Of a stretch of 64,000 bases of DNA, positions 41,627 to 49,780 are shown in pieces (the first letter of the stretch is position 1; each line of letters starts with the position of its first letter). The DNA comes from Marinihelvus sp036351115 (GTDB lineage Bacteria; Pseudomonadota; Gammaproteobacteria; Xanthomonadales; SZUA-36): the NCBI GenBank assembly GCA_036351115.1, contig JAZBOL010000006.1:1-64000 (forward strand). The letters are read 5' to 3'. The translations under genes and the position numbers were made by a program. Under the pieces are notes generated by a model. The model did not search any database. It was not told where the DNA came from and saw nothing but the letters and a program-made list of their open reading frames with translations.

Positions 41627-43087
41627 TCAAGCCGCGGCGCGACCAAAACCCATGGCCTCTGCGACATCGTTGAGCCGTTCGATCGTGACGGTGTCCTCTC
41701 CGGCTTCCCGGGCTGCGCGTTCCGCCGCGTCCCGCAGCTGCTTGGCGGCGGAAATGCGGACCAGTACGGGCTTGGTCGCCACCAGGCGATCGAGGGAGTC
41801 CTTCGCTTCCGGCGCCCACCGCAATTCCCGGTGCAGGCGGCTCGGCGTCTGGTCGGCCTGGTCCAGCTCCGTGCCCAGGGGCAGGATGTGGAACAGGGCG
41901 TCGAAGAGGCTGTTGCACACCTCCTGGACGAGATAGGTAGCGCCGCTGTAACCCATGAACGGCGTGCCCGTGTGCCGGCGCACCGCCGCTCCCGGGAAGG
42001 AAGCGGGGATGAACATGGCTTTCGAGCCGGCCTCGGCCAGGTACATGCGTTCGTTGTAGCTGCCGAAGACGATCAGCGGACCCTGCTCCTGCAGCTTCGC
42101 GCGGATGTCGGCGTTGTCGGTTTTCTCGCCCGCGCGCCGCTCCACGGCGAGAGCGCAGGGCATGCCGAGGTCCTCTTCCAGGTAGTGGCGCAGGCCCCGG
42201 GTATAGGTTTCGTTCGCGACCACGGCAAAGCTCGCCGTACCGAAGAAGTCCTGGGTGACAGAGCGCCACAGGTCCCACAGCGGTTTGATGGTCGTGTGCT
42301 TTTCCTGCTCGATGAAGGGCTCCGGATCGAGCTCCAGGAGCTTGCCGAGCTCGCGCAGGAATTTCGTTGTGCTGTCCAGGCCGATGGGCGCCTGCAGGTA
42401 GGGCCGCTCCAGCGACTCGCAGAGCAGTCGGCCGAACTCCCGGTACATGCAGATGTTCACTTCCGCATCCGAGAGTTTCTTGATGTCCTTGAGTTGCGAA
42501 CCGAGCGGGAAAACCAGGTTCACCTCGGCGCCGATGCCGGTGACGAGGCGTTCGATTTCCGCCAGGTCCGAGGGCATGTTGAAGTGGCCATAGGCCGGGC
42601 CGATGATGTTGACCTTCGGCTTTTCGCCTTCCTTCCGCGCCCTGACCGGCGGCACCTTGCCCTTGCGGGGACCGAACTCGGTCCAGAGCCAGCTCAGGGC
42701 GCGGTCGGCGCTCTGCCACTGGTCCTCGTCGATGGTGCGGGGCAGGAATCGTTTGATTCCGGTGCCCTCCGGCGTGACGCCGCCGCCGATCATTTCGGCG
42801 ATGGAGCCGGTGACCACCACGCTGGGCGTCTTCGGATCGAAGGTCGCGTGGGCGCGCTTCATGGCTTCTTCCGTGCCGGTCTGGCCCAGCTCTTCCTCGC
42901 CGAGGCCCGTCACGCAGATGGGCAATTCGTGGGGAGGCAGGGCGTCCGTGTAGTGCAGGACGGACGTGACGGGCAGGTTTTCGCAGCCCACGGGGCCGTC
43001 GATGATGACCTGCAGGCCTTTCACCGCGGTGAAAACATAGACCGCGCCCCAGTAGCCGCCGGCCCGATCATGGTCGAGGACGAGCAT
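41627..43087 (-). CDS. bchZ: Chlorophyllide a reductase subunit Z
   Basis: BchZ and BchY form the catalytic NB-like part of chlorophyllide a reductase, which makes the bacteriochlorin ring. The 486-residue protein starts MLVLDHDRAGGYWGAVYVF at an ATG sharing one base with the bchY stop. It has the cluster-ligand block GPVGCENLPVTSVLHY and INIIGPAYGHFNMPSDL-like nitrogenase-superfamily segments (PKVNIIGPAYGHFN). The C-terminal part from LDRLVATKPVLVRISAAKQL is the PCP-red-like domain typical of BchZ and BchB. Confidence 0.97.
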   Translation of the reverse strand: MLVLDHDRAGGYWGAVYVFTAVKGLQVIIDGPVGCENLPVTSVLHYTDALPPHELPICVTGLGEEELGQTGTEEAMKRAHATFDPKTPSVVVTGSIAEMIGGGVTPEGTGIKRFLPRTIDEDQWQSADRALSWLWTEFGPRKGKVPPVRARKEGEKPKVNIIGPAYGHFNMPSDLAEIERLVTGIGAEVNLVFPLGSQLKDIKKLSDAEVNICMYREFGRLLCESLERPYLQAPIGLDSTTKFLRELGKLLELDPEPFIEQEKHTTIKPLWDLWRSVTQDFFGTASFAVVANETYTRGLRHYLEEDLGMPCALAVERRAGEKTDNADIRAKLQEQGPLIVFGSYNERMYLAEAGSKAMFIPASFPGAAVRRHTGTPFMGYSGATYLVQEVCNSLFDALFHILPLGTELDQADQTPSRLHRELRWAPEAKDSLDRLVATKPVLVRISAAKQLRDAAERAAREAGEDTVTIERLNDVAEAMGFGRAAA

Positions 43088-44553
43088 CAGGCTTGCCCTC
43101 CCGCGGTGACGGTGGCCGGCGTTTCGCGCCAGACCCCGGAGGTCTCGCCGCTGCCGACGCCCTCGAAAAAGCTGCGCATGCGCGTAAACCGTTCCTTCTG
43201 CGCCATGGCGGCGTTCACCACCTGGGCGAGGGACGGCGCACCCGGCGGACCCATGAGGGGCCGGGCGGAGATGAGATTGGTGAAGTACATGGCCGGAATG
43301 CCGTCTTCCTTGGCGGCCTGCACCACCGGCGTCGTACCGATTGCCAGGTCGGGCTGGTGTTCCTTGAAAGCGGCAATGTCCTGCTCGAGGGACGCACGGT
43401 AGTGGACCTTCGTGCCTTTCGCTTCGAGCCATTCCCGATCCGCATCGGACCATTCCGTCCGGGGGCAGGCGGTGCCGACGTAGGGCACCTCGGCGCCGCA
43501 TTCGACGAGCAGGCGCGCCACGAGCAATTCCGAGCCCTCGTAACCGGAGAGGGTGATGCGTCCCTTGATGGGGGAGGCCTCCACCGAGCCGCCGATGGCT
43601 GGCAAAAACTGGTTCTTGGCGGCTGAAACTTTTGCCGCCGGCAGGCCCAGGGCCTCGCCGACGCTGTCGAACCACGCGGCGGTGCCTTCCCGTCCAACCG
43701 GCGCGGAGCCGATAACGGGACGTCCGGCGCGCTTGAACTGGCGAATCGAGTCCACGTAGAAGGGGTGAACGGCGGCGACCAGGTCGCCGTCGAGCGCCGC
43801 GTAGAGTTCGCGCCACTCGCGGGTCGGTACGACCGGTCCCGGGGCCAGGCCCAGCGGTTCCAGCAGCTGGCCGATGACGACCGGGTCCGCGGGGAACATC
43901 TCGCCCAGCAGGGTGACCGTCGGCAGATGGCTTTTGCCGCCCTGGGGTGCGGCCACGGGGCCGGCTTCCACCTCTTTCCGGGCGTAAGCGAGCATGGCGC
44001 CGGCGATGACGTCCTTGGCTTCCGCGTGCGTGGGCACGCCGAAGCCCGGCACGTCGATGCCGATGATCCGTACGCCGTCGATTTCCTTCGGCAGCATCTG
44101 CAGCGGCACGCCGGAAGCCGTGGGAACGCACAGGTTGGTCACCACGATGGCGTCGTACTGTTCCGGATCCGCCATCTCGTGCACGGCGTCCCGGATGTCC
44201 TCGTAGAGCTTGCCGGTGACCAGCGTCTCGGAGTTGAACGGGACGTAGCCGACCGTTCGCCGGGCCCCGTAGAAATGCGAGGTGAAGGTCAGGCCATACA
44301 CGCAGCAGGCCGAGCCGGAAAGAATCGTTCCGGTGCGGCGCATGCGCAGACCGACGCGCAGGGAGCCAAAGGCCGGGCACATGGACTGGGGCTGGTCGTG
44401 CGGACCCAGGGGATAGTCTTTCGCGAAGCGGTCGAGCGTTTCGGACTTGCCGGCGGCCCGGGCTGCTTCGCGCATCTCGTCTTTCGCATGGCAGCCCTTG
44501 CCGTCAGTGGCCTGGGGCGCTTTCGGAGCGGCTATTTCGATTTTGTCGGTCAT
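43087..44553 (-). CDS. bchY: Chlorophyllide a reductase subunit Y
   Basis: The 488-residue protein starts MTDKIEIAAPKAPQATDGKG. It shows the BchY blocks PQSMCPAFGSLRVGLRM, GSACCVYGLTFTSHFYGARR, VVTNLCVPTASGVPLQ and GEMFPADPVVIG. The Cys residues in the first three blocks are cluster or catalytic ligands shared with BchZ. It lies 22 nt after bchX. The open frame extends upstream of this ATG, but into bchX. Confidence 0.97.
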   Translation of the reverse strand: MTDKIEIAAPKAPQATDGKGCHAKDEMREAARAAGKSETLDRFAKDYPLGPHDQPQSMCPAFGSLRVGLRMRRTGTILSGSACCVYGLTFTSHFYGARRTVGYVPFNSETLVTGKLYEDIRDAVHEMADPEQYDAIVVTNLCVPTASGVPLQMLPKEIDGVRIIGIDVPGFGVPTHAEAKDVIAGAMLAYARKEVEAGPVAAPQGGKSHLPTVTLLGEMFPADPVVIGQLLEPLGLAPGPVVPTREWRELYAALDGDLVAAVHPFYVDSIRQFKRAGRPVIGSAPVGREGTAAWFDSVGEALGLPAAKVSAAKNQFLPAIGGSVEASPIKGRITLSGYEGSELLVARLLVECGAEVPYVGTACPRTEWSDADREWLEAKGTKVHYRASLEQDIAAFKEHQPDLAIGTTPVVQAAKEDGIPAMYFTNLISARPLMGPPGAPSLAQVVNAAMAQKERFTRMRSFFEGVGSGETSGVWRETPATVTAGGQA

Positions 44554-44575
44554 GTTCTCGTCCTGACGATCCGGC

Positions 44576-45601
44576 TTACACCGAGTCGTAGACGACCTCC
44601 AGCGAAGGCTTCTGAACGAGTTGCCCGCCGCACATGTCTTCTGCGGTGGCGGGTTGAAGCACGACGTTGCGGCCCACCTCGTCGCCGTCGAACAGGTTGA
44701 GAAGTCCGTCCTGGTCCAGGGGCGTCGGATGCAGCGGTGGTGCATCGGCCACGTTGGACGCCAGCATTTCGAAGAGCGGCGCCCACTCGCCGCCGGGCCT
44801 GCCGACGATTTCGTAGTTGGCGCTCTTGCGACGGATGTCCTCGTCGGCGGGGATCGCGGAGAGGACGGGGATGCCGACCGCTTCGGCGAAGGCCTGGGCC
44901 TCCCCCGTGCCGTCATCCTTGTTGATGACCATGCCGGCCACGCCGACATTGCCGCCGAGCTTGCGGAAGTACTCCACCGCCGAGCAGACGTTGTTGGCCA
45001 CGTAGAGGGACTGGAGGTCGTTCGAGCCGACCACGATCACCTTCTGGCACATGTCCCGGGCAATCGGCAGGCCGAAACCGCCGCAGACCACGTCGCCCAG
45101 GAAATCCAGGAGCACGTAATCGAAGTCCCAATCATGGAAGCCCAGCTTCTCCATGAGTTCGAAGCCGTGAATGATGCCGCGGCCACCGCAGCCCCGGCCG
45201 ACTTCCGGTCCGCCGAGTTCCATGGCATAGACGCCGTCACGCTTGAAACAGACGTCGCCGATGGCCACGGGCTCGCCCGCGTCCTTCTTGCGCGAGGAGG
45301 TTTCGATGATCGTCGGGCAGGAACGCCCGCCGAACAGCAGGGACGTCGTGTCGCTTTTCGGGTCGCAGCCGATGAGCAGCACCTTCTTGCCCTGCTGCGC
45401 CATCATGTAAGACAGGTTGGACAGGGTGAAACTCTTGCCGATCCCGCCTTTGCCGTAAATGGCGATGATCTGGGTTTCCTTGGTCGCCGCGCCGGTGTGC
45501 ACCGGATCGGGTTCCTGGGCCGCTTCTTCCCGCAATTGGTCACGCAGCTTCAGCTGAATGTCGATGGGTTGTCCTGCAGTATCGGGTTTGACCTGGCTCA
45601 A
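44576..45601 (-). CDS. bchX: Chlorophyllide a reductase iron protein
   Basis: BchX is the NifH-like ATPase that passes electrons to BchYZ. It has the Walker A YGKGGIGKSFTLSNLSYM, the block GCDPKSDTTSLLFGG, and the two cluster Cys sites GRGCGGRGII and GDVVCGGFGLPIA. I chose the TTG at 45601, which overlaps the bchC stop (TTGA) and has AGGAG 10 nt upstream, giving 341 residues. A GTG at 45643 would add 14 residues but lacks a ribosome-binding site. Confidence 0.96.
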   Translation of the reverse strand: MSQVKPDTAGQPIDIQLKLRDQLREEAAQEPDPVHTGAATKETQIIAIYGKGGIGKSFTLSNLSYMMAQQGKKVLLIGCDPKSDTTSLLFGGRSCPTIIETSSRKKDAGEPVAIGDVCFKRDGVYAMELGGPEVGRGCGGRGIIHGFELMEKLGFHDWDFDYVLLDFLGDVVCGGFGLPIARDMCQKVIVVGSNDLQSLYVANNVCSAVEYFRKLGGNVGVAGMVINKDDGTGEAQAFAEAVGIPVLSAIPADEDIRRKSANYEIVGRPGGEWAPLFEMLASNVADAPPLHPTPLDQDGLLNLFDGDEVGRNVVLQPATAEDMCGGQLVQKPSLEVVYDSV

Positions 45602-46527
45602 TGGGTTGGTGCTCCTGTCCAGTCGAGGATCATCTTCAGGCACTGCGGATCGCTGAACGCGGTCCGGTAGCCTTCGTCAGCCCGGTTGGCGGGCAGGCAG
45701 TGCGTCACGAGGCCATCCAGCAGAGCCGGATCGTCATTGGCCATGGCGCACACGGCGTCAAAGTCATGCGGCTGCCACTCGGCAGCCACGCGTAACCGCG
45801 CCTCTTTCATGAAGGCGGGCGGGAACGCGAAAGAAAGGGGTTGGGAATAGAACCCGGCGAGGACGATTTCGCCCTGCTTTTCCAGGACCGGCATCAGCTG
45901 ATCGACAATGCCCGCGTCGCCGCTCGCATCGATGATCGTCCGGTAGGTCTGGCCCGGCTCCGGGGCGGTTACGGCATAGCCGTTGGCGCCGTCCCGACGG
46001 TCTTCGAGGGTTTCCCAGACCCGCGGTGCATCACCGCCGAGGGCCAGGGTCAGGCGCGCCAGCAGGCGGCCGAGTACACCGTGGCCGATGATCAGGTCAG
46101 GCAGTGCAGCGTCCGGTGTCGGGCGCAGCGCATGATAGGCCGTCGCCGCCAGGGCCAGCAGGGCGCCGTTGCGTCCCAGGGAGTCCCGGATCGGGCGAAT
46201 GCGGCCCTCGGGAACCACCAGGCGTGACGCCGTGCCGCCAAACAGGCCACGGACTTCCCCGTAGCACTGGGCGCCGGGCACGAAGACGGTGTCACCCGGC
46301 TTCAGCCGGCACTGCTCACCCGCTTCGCGCACCACGCCGACGGATTCGTAGCCGGGTACCAGGGGATAGGACAGGCCCGGAAAGGGTGGCATGTCCCCGG
46401 TCCAGAGCAAGCGCTCCGTGCCGGTGCTGATGCCACTCCAGGCGATATCGACGAGTACTTCGTCAGGCCCCGGGTCCGGGAGCTGAACGGTGCGAAGCGC
46501 GAGCTTGCCGGGCTCGTCAAACATCAC
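45598..46527 (-). CDS. bchC: 2-desacetyl-2-hydroxyethyl bacteriochlorophyllide a dehydrogenase
   Basis: BchC oxidises the C3 hydroxyethyl to the acetyl group in bacteriochlorophyll a. The 309-residue medium-chain dehydrogenase-like protein begins VMFDEPGKLALRTVQL. It contains DIAWSGISTGTERLLWTGDMP and LVPGYESVGVV, with a Rossmann region (LPDLIIGHGVLGRLLARLTLAL). The GTG at 46527 (or ATG 46524) has GGAGG 8 nt before it. An ATG at 46593 is in frame but would fall only about 7 nt after the predicted transcription start and has no ribosome-binding site. Confidence 0.94.
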   Translation of the reverse strand: MMFDEPGKLALRTVQLPDPGPDEVLVDIAWSGISTGTERLLWTGDMPPFPGLSYPLVPGYESVGVVREAGEQCRLKPGDTVFVPGAQCYGEVRGLFGGTASRLVVPEGRIRPIRDSLGRNGALLALAATAYHALRPTPDAALPDLIIGHGVLGRLLARLTLALGGDAPRVWETLEDRRDGANGYAVTAPEPGQTYRTIIDASGDAGIVDQLMPVLEKQGEIVLAGFYSQPLSFAFPPAFMKEARLRVAAEWQPHDFDAVCAMANDDPALLDGLVTHCLPANRADEGYRTAFSDPQCLKMILDWTGAPTH

Positions 46528-46602
46528 CGCGCACGCCTCCGCAGAGGTGGTCGGTGACCGGGTATTCGTCGAATGTGACAGTTGATTGTTCATCGCTATG
46601 AC

Positions 46603-46646
46603 TGTCAGTTTAATGTGACTGTCGTAAATGTCAACAAAAGTTTACG
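46603..46646 (-). promoter_or_regulatory. bchC promoter with two CrtJ/PpsR-like operators 8 bp apart
   Basis: TGT-N12-ACT (46603-46620) and TGT-N12-ACG (46629-46646) each differ by one base from TGT-N12-ACA and are separated by exactly 8 bp. On the bchC strand a perfect -35 TTGACA (46634-46629) lies in one site and a -10 TAAACT (46612-46607, 16-bp spacer) in the other. This matches the known R. capsulatus bchC layout, where CrtJ represses aerobically. A palindrome CGTGAC-gatt-GTCACG (46645-46660) overlaps the crtF stop. Confidence 0.75.
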
Positions 46647-46655
46647 TGACGATTG

Positions 46656-47813
46656 TCACGTTGCTTGACCCGCGTCAGGTTTTCGGGCGCTGAGGACACT
46701 GCAAATCAGGGGAATGTCCGTTCGGTGGTGCCGGATGCGGTGGAAACCGGTCTTTTTGAGGGTGCGGCGAAGTTCCCGGGCCGTGCGGGGTCTTCCGCTA
46801 CCCATGGCCATCAGGTAAAAGCGGAAATAGTTACCCACGAGGCCGTCGCGGTCGCCCCTGCCGGTCAGGGGTTCGGCCAGGAGCAGGGTCCCGCCGGGAG
46901 GCAGCGCTTCAAAGGCTTTTTCCAGCAGCTGACGGGCCGGGTCGTCATCGTGGTCATGGACGATGCGCACCAGGCTGATCAGGTCGTACCCCGTCGGCAG
47001 GGCATCTTCGTGAAAGTTGCCGCCGTGCAGCGCCAGGCGGGGTCCGAGGCCGGCGGCCTCCAGGTTTTCCGCGGCGTGCGGAATCACGCCGGGCAGATCA
47101 AAGAGGCCCAGGGACAGGTCGGCGTGCGCCTTTCCCACGGCAGCGAGAAAGGCGCCGCTGCCCCCGCCCACATCGAGCAGGCGATCGAAGGGAGAAAAGT
47201 CGAAGGCGCCCAGCACCTGTTCGGCGATCATGCGCTGCGACGCGGCCATGAGCGCGGTGTAGCGCTTCGTATCCTGCGCTTCGATGGCCTGCGGCTGATC
47301 GGTGACTGCATAGGGCCAGAGGCGGCTGAGTTCGGTGGGCGGCGGATCCTGGCGAAGCAGCGCCACCGGATCGGCGAGGTCCGTGTACAGGGCCCGGTGA
47401 TGCAGGCTCATGGCCAGCAGGCCGGGATCGGAGGCCAGGACCGCTCCCTGGGATCCCAGGCCCCAGCGACTTTTGCGTCTTGGCTCCGTGAGGTCGAGTT
47501 CGGCGCCGGCTTCCAGCAGCCGCTCGAGACGCAGGGGGTCCAGGGTCTGCCCCCCGTCCGGTTCACCGGCCAGCTCCCTGGCCAGTTCCTCGGCGGAGGC
47601 CGGGCCCGATGCCAGTCGTTCGAGCAGGTCCAGTTCGAGCAGGGCGGCGAGCACCTGGCTGTTGATGAACCCGACGTTGATGGCGAACAGGGCCCGGGCT
47701 CGGCGCCGGGCGATCCCGCGTCCAAAGGGCAGTCGCTGCAGTTTGCCGCGGAAAGCGGTGTCGGCGAGGAGCCGGTTGCGCCAGGCGGCGATGCGGTCGG
47801 GAAGTGGGGCCAT
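46656..47813 (-). CDS. crtF: Carotenoid 1-hydroxy O-methyltransferase CrtF
   Basis: CrtF methylates the hydroxyl groups added by CrtC in the spirilloxanthin/spheroidene pathways. The 385-residue protein has an N-terminal dimerisation and helix-rich domain (INVGFINSQVLAALLELDL, winged-helix-like). The C-terminal SAM domain carries FDRLLDVGGGSGAFLAAVG and LPTGYDLISLVRIVHDHDDD. It is 42 nt downstream of crtE and 62 nt or more upstream of bchC on the same strand, the conserved crtEF-bchCXYZ-puf order. Confidence 0.94.
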   Translation of the reverse strand: MAPLPDRIAAWRNRLLADTAFRGKLQRLPFGRGIARRRARALFAINVGFINSQVLAALLELDLLERLASGPASAEELARELAGEPDGGQTLDPLRLERLLEAGAELDLTEPRRKSRWGLGSQGAVLASDPGLLAMSLHHRALYTDLADPVALLRQDPPPTELSRLWPYAVTDQPQAIEAQDTKRYTALMAASQRMIAEQVLGAFDFSPFDRLLDVGGGSGAFLAAVGKAHADLSLGLFDLPGVIPHAAENLEAAGLGPRLALHGGNFHEDALPTGYDLISLVRIVHDHDDDPARQLLEKAFEALPPGGTLLLAEPLTGRGDRDGLVGNYFRFYLMAMGSGRPRTARELRRTLKKTGFHRIRHHRTDIPLICSVLSARKPDAGQAT

Positions 47814-47855
47814 GAACGACGCGTCAGGCCAGGGTTGCCGGCTTGGGTCCCGGCG

Positions 47856-48728
47856 TCACGCGGCCGCGCGACAACTCAAGGCGAGTTTGACGAACTGCTC
47901 CGATTCGCGGGCGATCTGCTTTCTCAGCTCAGGCTCGCCAGGACAGGTCGGAATGGAATCGAGCGCTTCCTCCACCAGGGAGCGTAGCCGTTTTGCCGAG
48001 GCGGCCTGGCCCATCTCGCGAACGGCGCTGGGGCGGTCATGCTGCTGGTCCTGGCCGACGGGTTTGCCGACCTTCGTGGCATCGCCGTTGGCGTCGAGAA
48101 TGTCATCCGCCACCTGGTAGGCTTCGCCGATGCATTGCCCGAGCCGCTTCCAGGGCGCCGGATCGGCGCCGGCCGCGGCGGCGCCGGCCATGGTGGCGGC
48201 GGCGAACAGGGCGCCGGTCTTGGCCTGCTGGTAGCGGGAAAGCGGAATGTCGTCTTCGCATTCCCAGGCCTGGCCGGCCACGATGCCGTGAGGTACGCCC
48301 ACGCCGCCGCCGATGATGCGCAGCAGGGGCGCCAGCCGGTCAGGCGCGGGGGCGCAGGCCATGCCGAGGGTCTGGAACGCGAGGACGATCAGGGCGTCGC
48401 CCGTCAGCACGGCCAGCGGTTCGCCAAAGGCCACGTGCAGGGAGGGTTTGCCACGGCGCAGATTGGCGCCGTCGAAGCAGGGCAGGTCATCATGAACCAG
48501 GGACGCGCAGTGCAGCATCTCGATCGCTGCCCCCGCCGCGTCGGTCACGCCCGGGTGGTCATCTCCGTTGGCGCCGGCAACGGCCATGAGCAGGCGCGGG
48601 CGGACCCGCGCGCCGCCCGGGAACACGGCGTAGCGCAGGGCACAGGCCAGGCCTTCCGGGGTCTCTTCCAGCGCCTGGGCGGAGAGTGCTTCGCCGAGAG
48701 CGCGTTCCAGCCGTGTGGGGTCGATCAT
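47856..48728 (-). CDS. crtE: Geranylgeranyl diphosphate synthase CrtE
   Basis: CrtE supplies C20 GGPP for carotenoids and for the bacteriochlorophyll tail. The 290-residue prenyl synthase has GGARVRPRLLMAVAGA, the first Asp-rich motif HDDLPCFDGANLRRGKP and the second motif YQVADDILDANGDATKVGK. The four-residue spacing of the first motif is usual in bacterial IspA/CrtE. Position before crtF favours CrtE over IspA. Its promoter region is shared with the divergent crtC. Confidence 0.92.
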   Translation of the reverse strand: MIDPTRLERALGEALSAQALEETPEGLACALRYAVFPGGARVRPRLLMAVAGANGDDHPGVTDAAGAAIEMLHCASLVHDDLPCFDGANLRRGKPSLHVAFGEPLAVLTGDALIVLAFQTLGMACAPAPDRLAPLLRIIGGGVGVPHGIVAGQAWECEDDIPLSRYQQAKTGALFAAATMAGAAAAGADPAPWKRLGQCIGEAYQVADDILDANGDATKVGKPVGQDQQHDRPSAVREMGQAASAKRLRSLVEEALDSIPTCPGEPELRKQIARESEQFVKLALSCRAAA

Positions 48729-48789
48729 CAGGCTCGTCCGCTTCAGGGTGCCAATCGCCGAGAGCGAGGGGCATCAGGGTGGATTGAAG

Positions 48790-48833
48790 TGTTAATTAAA
48801 GTTGTCATTGCCTACTGTCATGTAGAATAGACA
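48790..48833. promoter_or_regulatory. Two CrtJ/PpsR-like operators in the crtE-crtC promoter region
   Basis: A perfect TGT-N12-ACA (48816-48833) and a one-mismatch TGT-N12-TCA (48790-48807) are separated by exactly 8 bp. This is the cooperative spacing known for CrtJ/PpsR. The perfect site covers the predicted -10 (TAGAAT, 48823-48828) of crtC. A TTTAAT -10-like box for crtE lies in the other site on the minus strand. Confidence 0.8.
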
Positions 48834-48835
48834 CT

Positions 48836-49780
48836 ATGCAGGAAATCGTCAATGCACCGGGCCCGCCGGCCTTCGACCGGTCTGTGCCGGATCAGGGTTA
48901 TCGCTGGTGGTATCTCGATGCGGTCAGTGATGACGGCCGGCACGCGCTCGTGATCATCGCCTTCGTGGGCAGCGTGTTCTCCCCCTACTACTACCGGGCG
49001 CGTCAGCGCGGGCCGGGCGTGGCGGAGCAGCACTGCGCCATTAACGTCGCCCTGTACGGTCCCGGGTCGCGTTGGGCGATGACGGAGCGGGGCGCCGGCG
49101 CGGTGGAGCGGAGTGCCGAGCACTTCCAGGTCGGCCCGAGCCGGGTGCACTGGGACGGCACGCGGCTCGTGTACACGCTGCGGGAGCGCTGCACGCCCTG
49201 GGGGCAGGCGCTTCGCGGCGAGGTCATCGCCCGCCCGCGGGCCGCCTGCGCGCTCGACCTGCGGCTCGATGCCGGCGAGCGCCATGTCTGGCGGCCCTGG
49301 TCACCGCTGGCCGATGTCGAGGTCCGCCTCGAATCGCCCGCCCTGAGCTGGCGCGGCACGGCCTATCTGGACGCGAATGCAGGGAGCGAACCGCTGGAGG
49401 CCGCGTTTTCCACCTGGGACTGGAGTCGCACGGTTGGCCGGGTGCCGGGCCAGGTGCTCCATTACGAGGTTCGCTATCCGGACCAGTCCGAACGGCTGTT
49501 CTGCTACCGGGTTGCGCCGGACGGTGGCTTCGAGGAAATGGAGCCGGCCCCTGCCAGGCACCAGCCGCTCACGGGGTGGCGCGTACGCCGCGGCGTGCGC
49601 TCAGGACACGAGATTGCCGAGGACCGGAGACTCGAGGATACGCCGTTCTATGCCCGCAGCCTGTTTCCGGGGCCGTCGCAGGCCCTGCACACGGTGCACG
49701 AAACGCTCGACATGAACCGGTTCGTTGCGCCCTGGGTTCGGACCCTGTTGCCCTTCAGGATGCCGCGAAAAACGAGCTGA
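48836..49780 (+). CDS. crtC: Carotenoid 1,2-hydratase CrtC
   Basis: CrtC adds water to the end double bond of neurosporene or lycopene derivatives, the first step toward spirilloxanthin or spheroidene. The 314-residue protein has the family blocks GGYRWWYLDAVSDDG-like (QGYRWWYLDAVSDDG), GSVFSPYYYRAR, HCAINVALYG and the C-terminal LDMNRFVAPWVRTLLPFRMPR. It is the only plus-strand photosynthesis gene in the right part. It may be leaderless, since the ATG lies 7 nt after the -10. Its last 26 nt overlap crtB. Confidence 0.95.
   Translation: MQEIVNAPGPPAFDRSVPDQGYRWWYLDAVSDDGRHALVIIAFVGSVFSPYYYRARQRGPGVAEQHCAINVALYGPGSRWAMTERGAGAVERSAEHFQVGPSRVHWDGTRLVYTLRERCTPWGQALRGEVIARPRAACALDLRLDAGERHVWRPWSPLADVEVRLESPALSWRGTAYLDANAGSEPLEAAFSTWDWSRTVGRVPGQVLHYEVRYPDQSERLFCYRVAPDGGFEEMEPAPARHQPLTGWRVRRGVRSGHEIAEDRRLEDTPFYARSLFPGPSQALHTVHETLDMNRFVAPWVRTLLPFRMPRKTS

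Noticed and set aside
46620..46636. TGT-N11-ACA as a PpsR site at bchC
   Set aside because: The spacing is one base short. The two N12 sites with 8-bp separation explain the region better.
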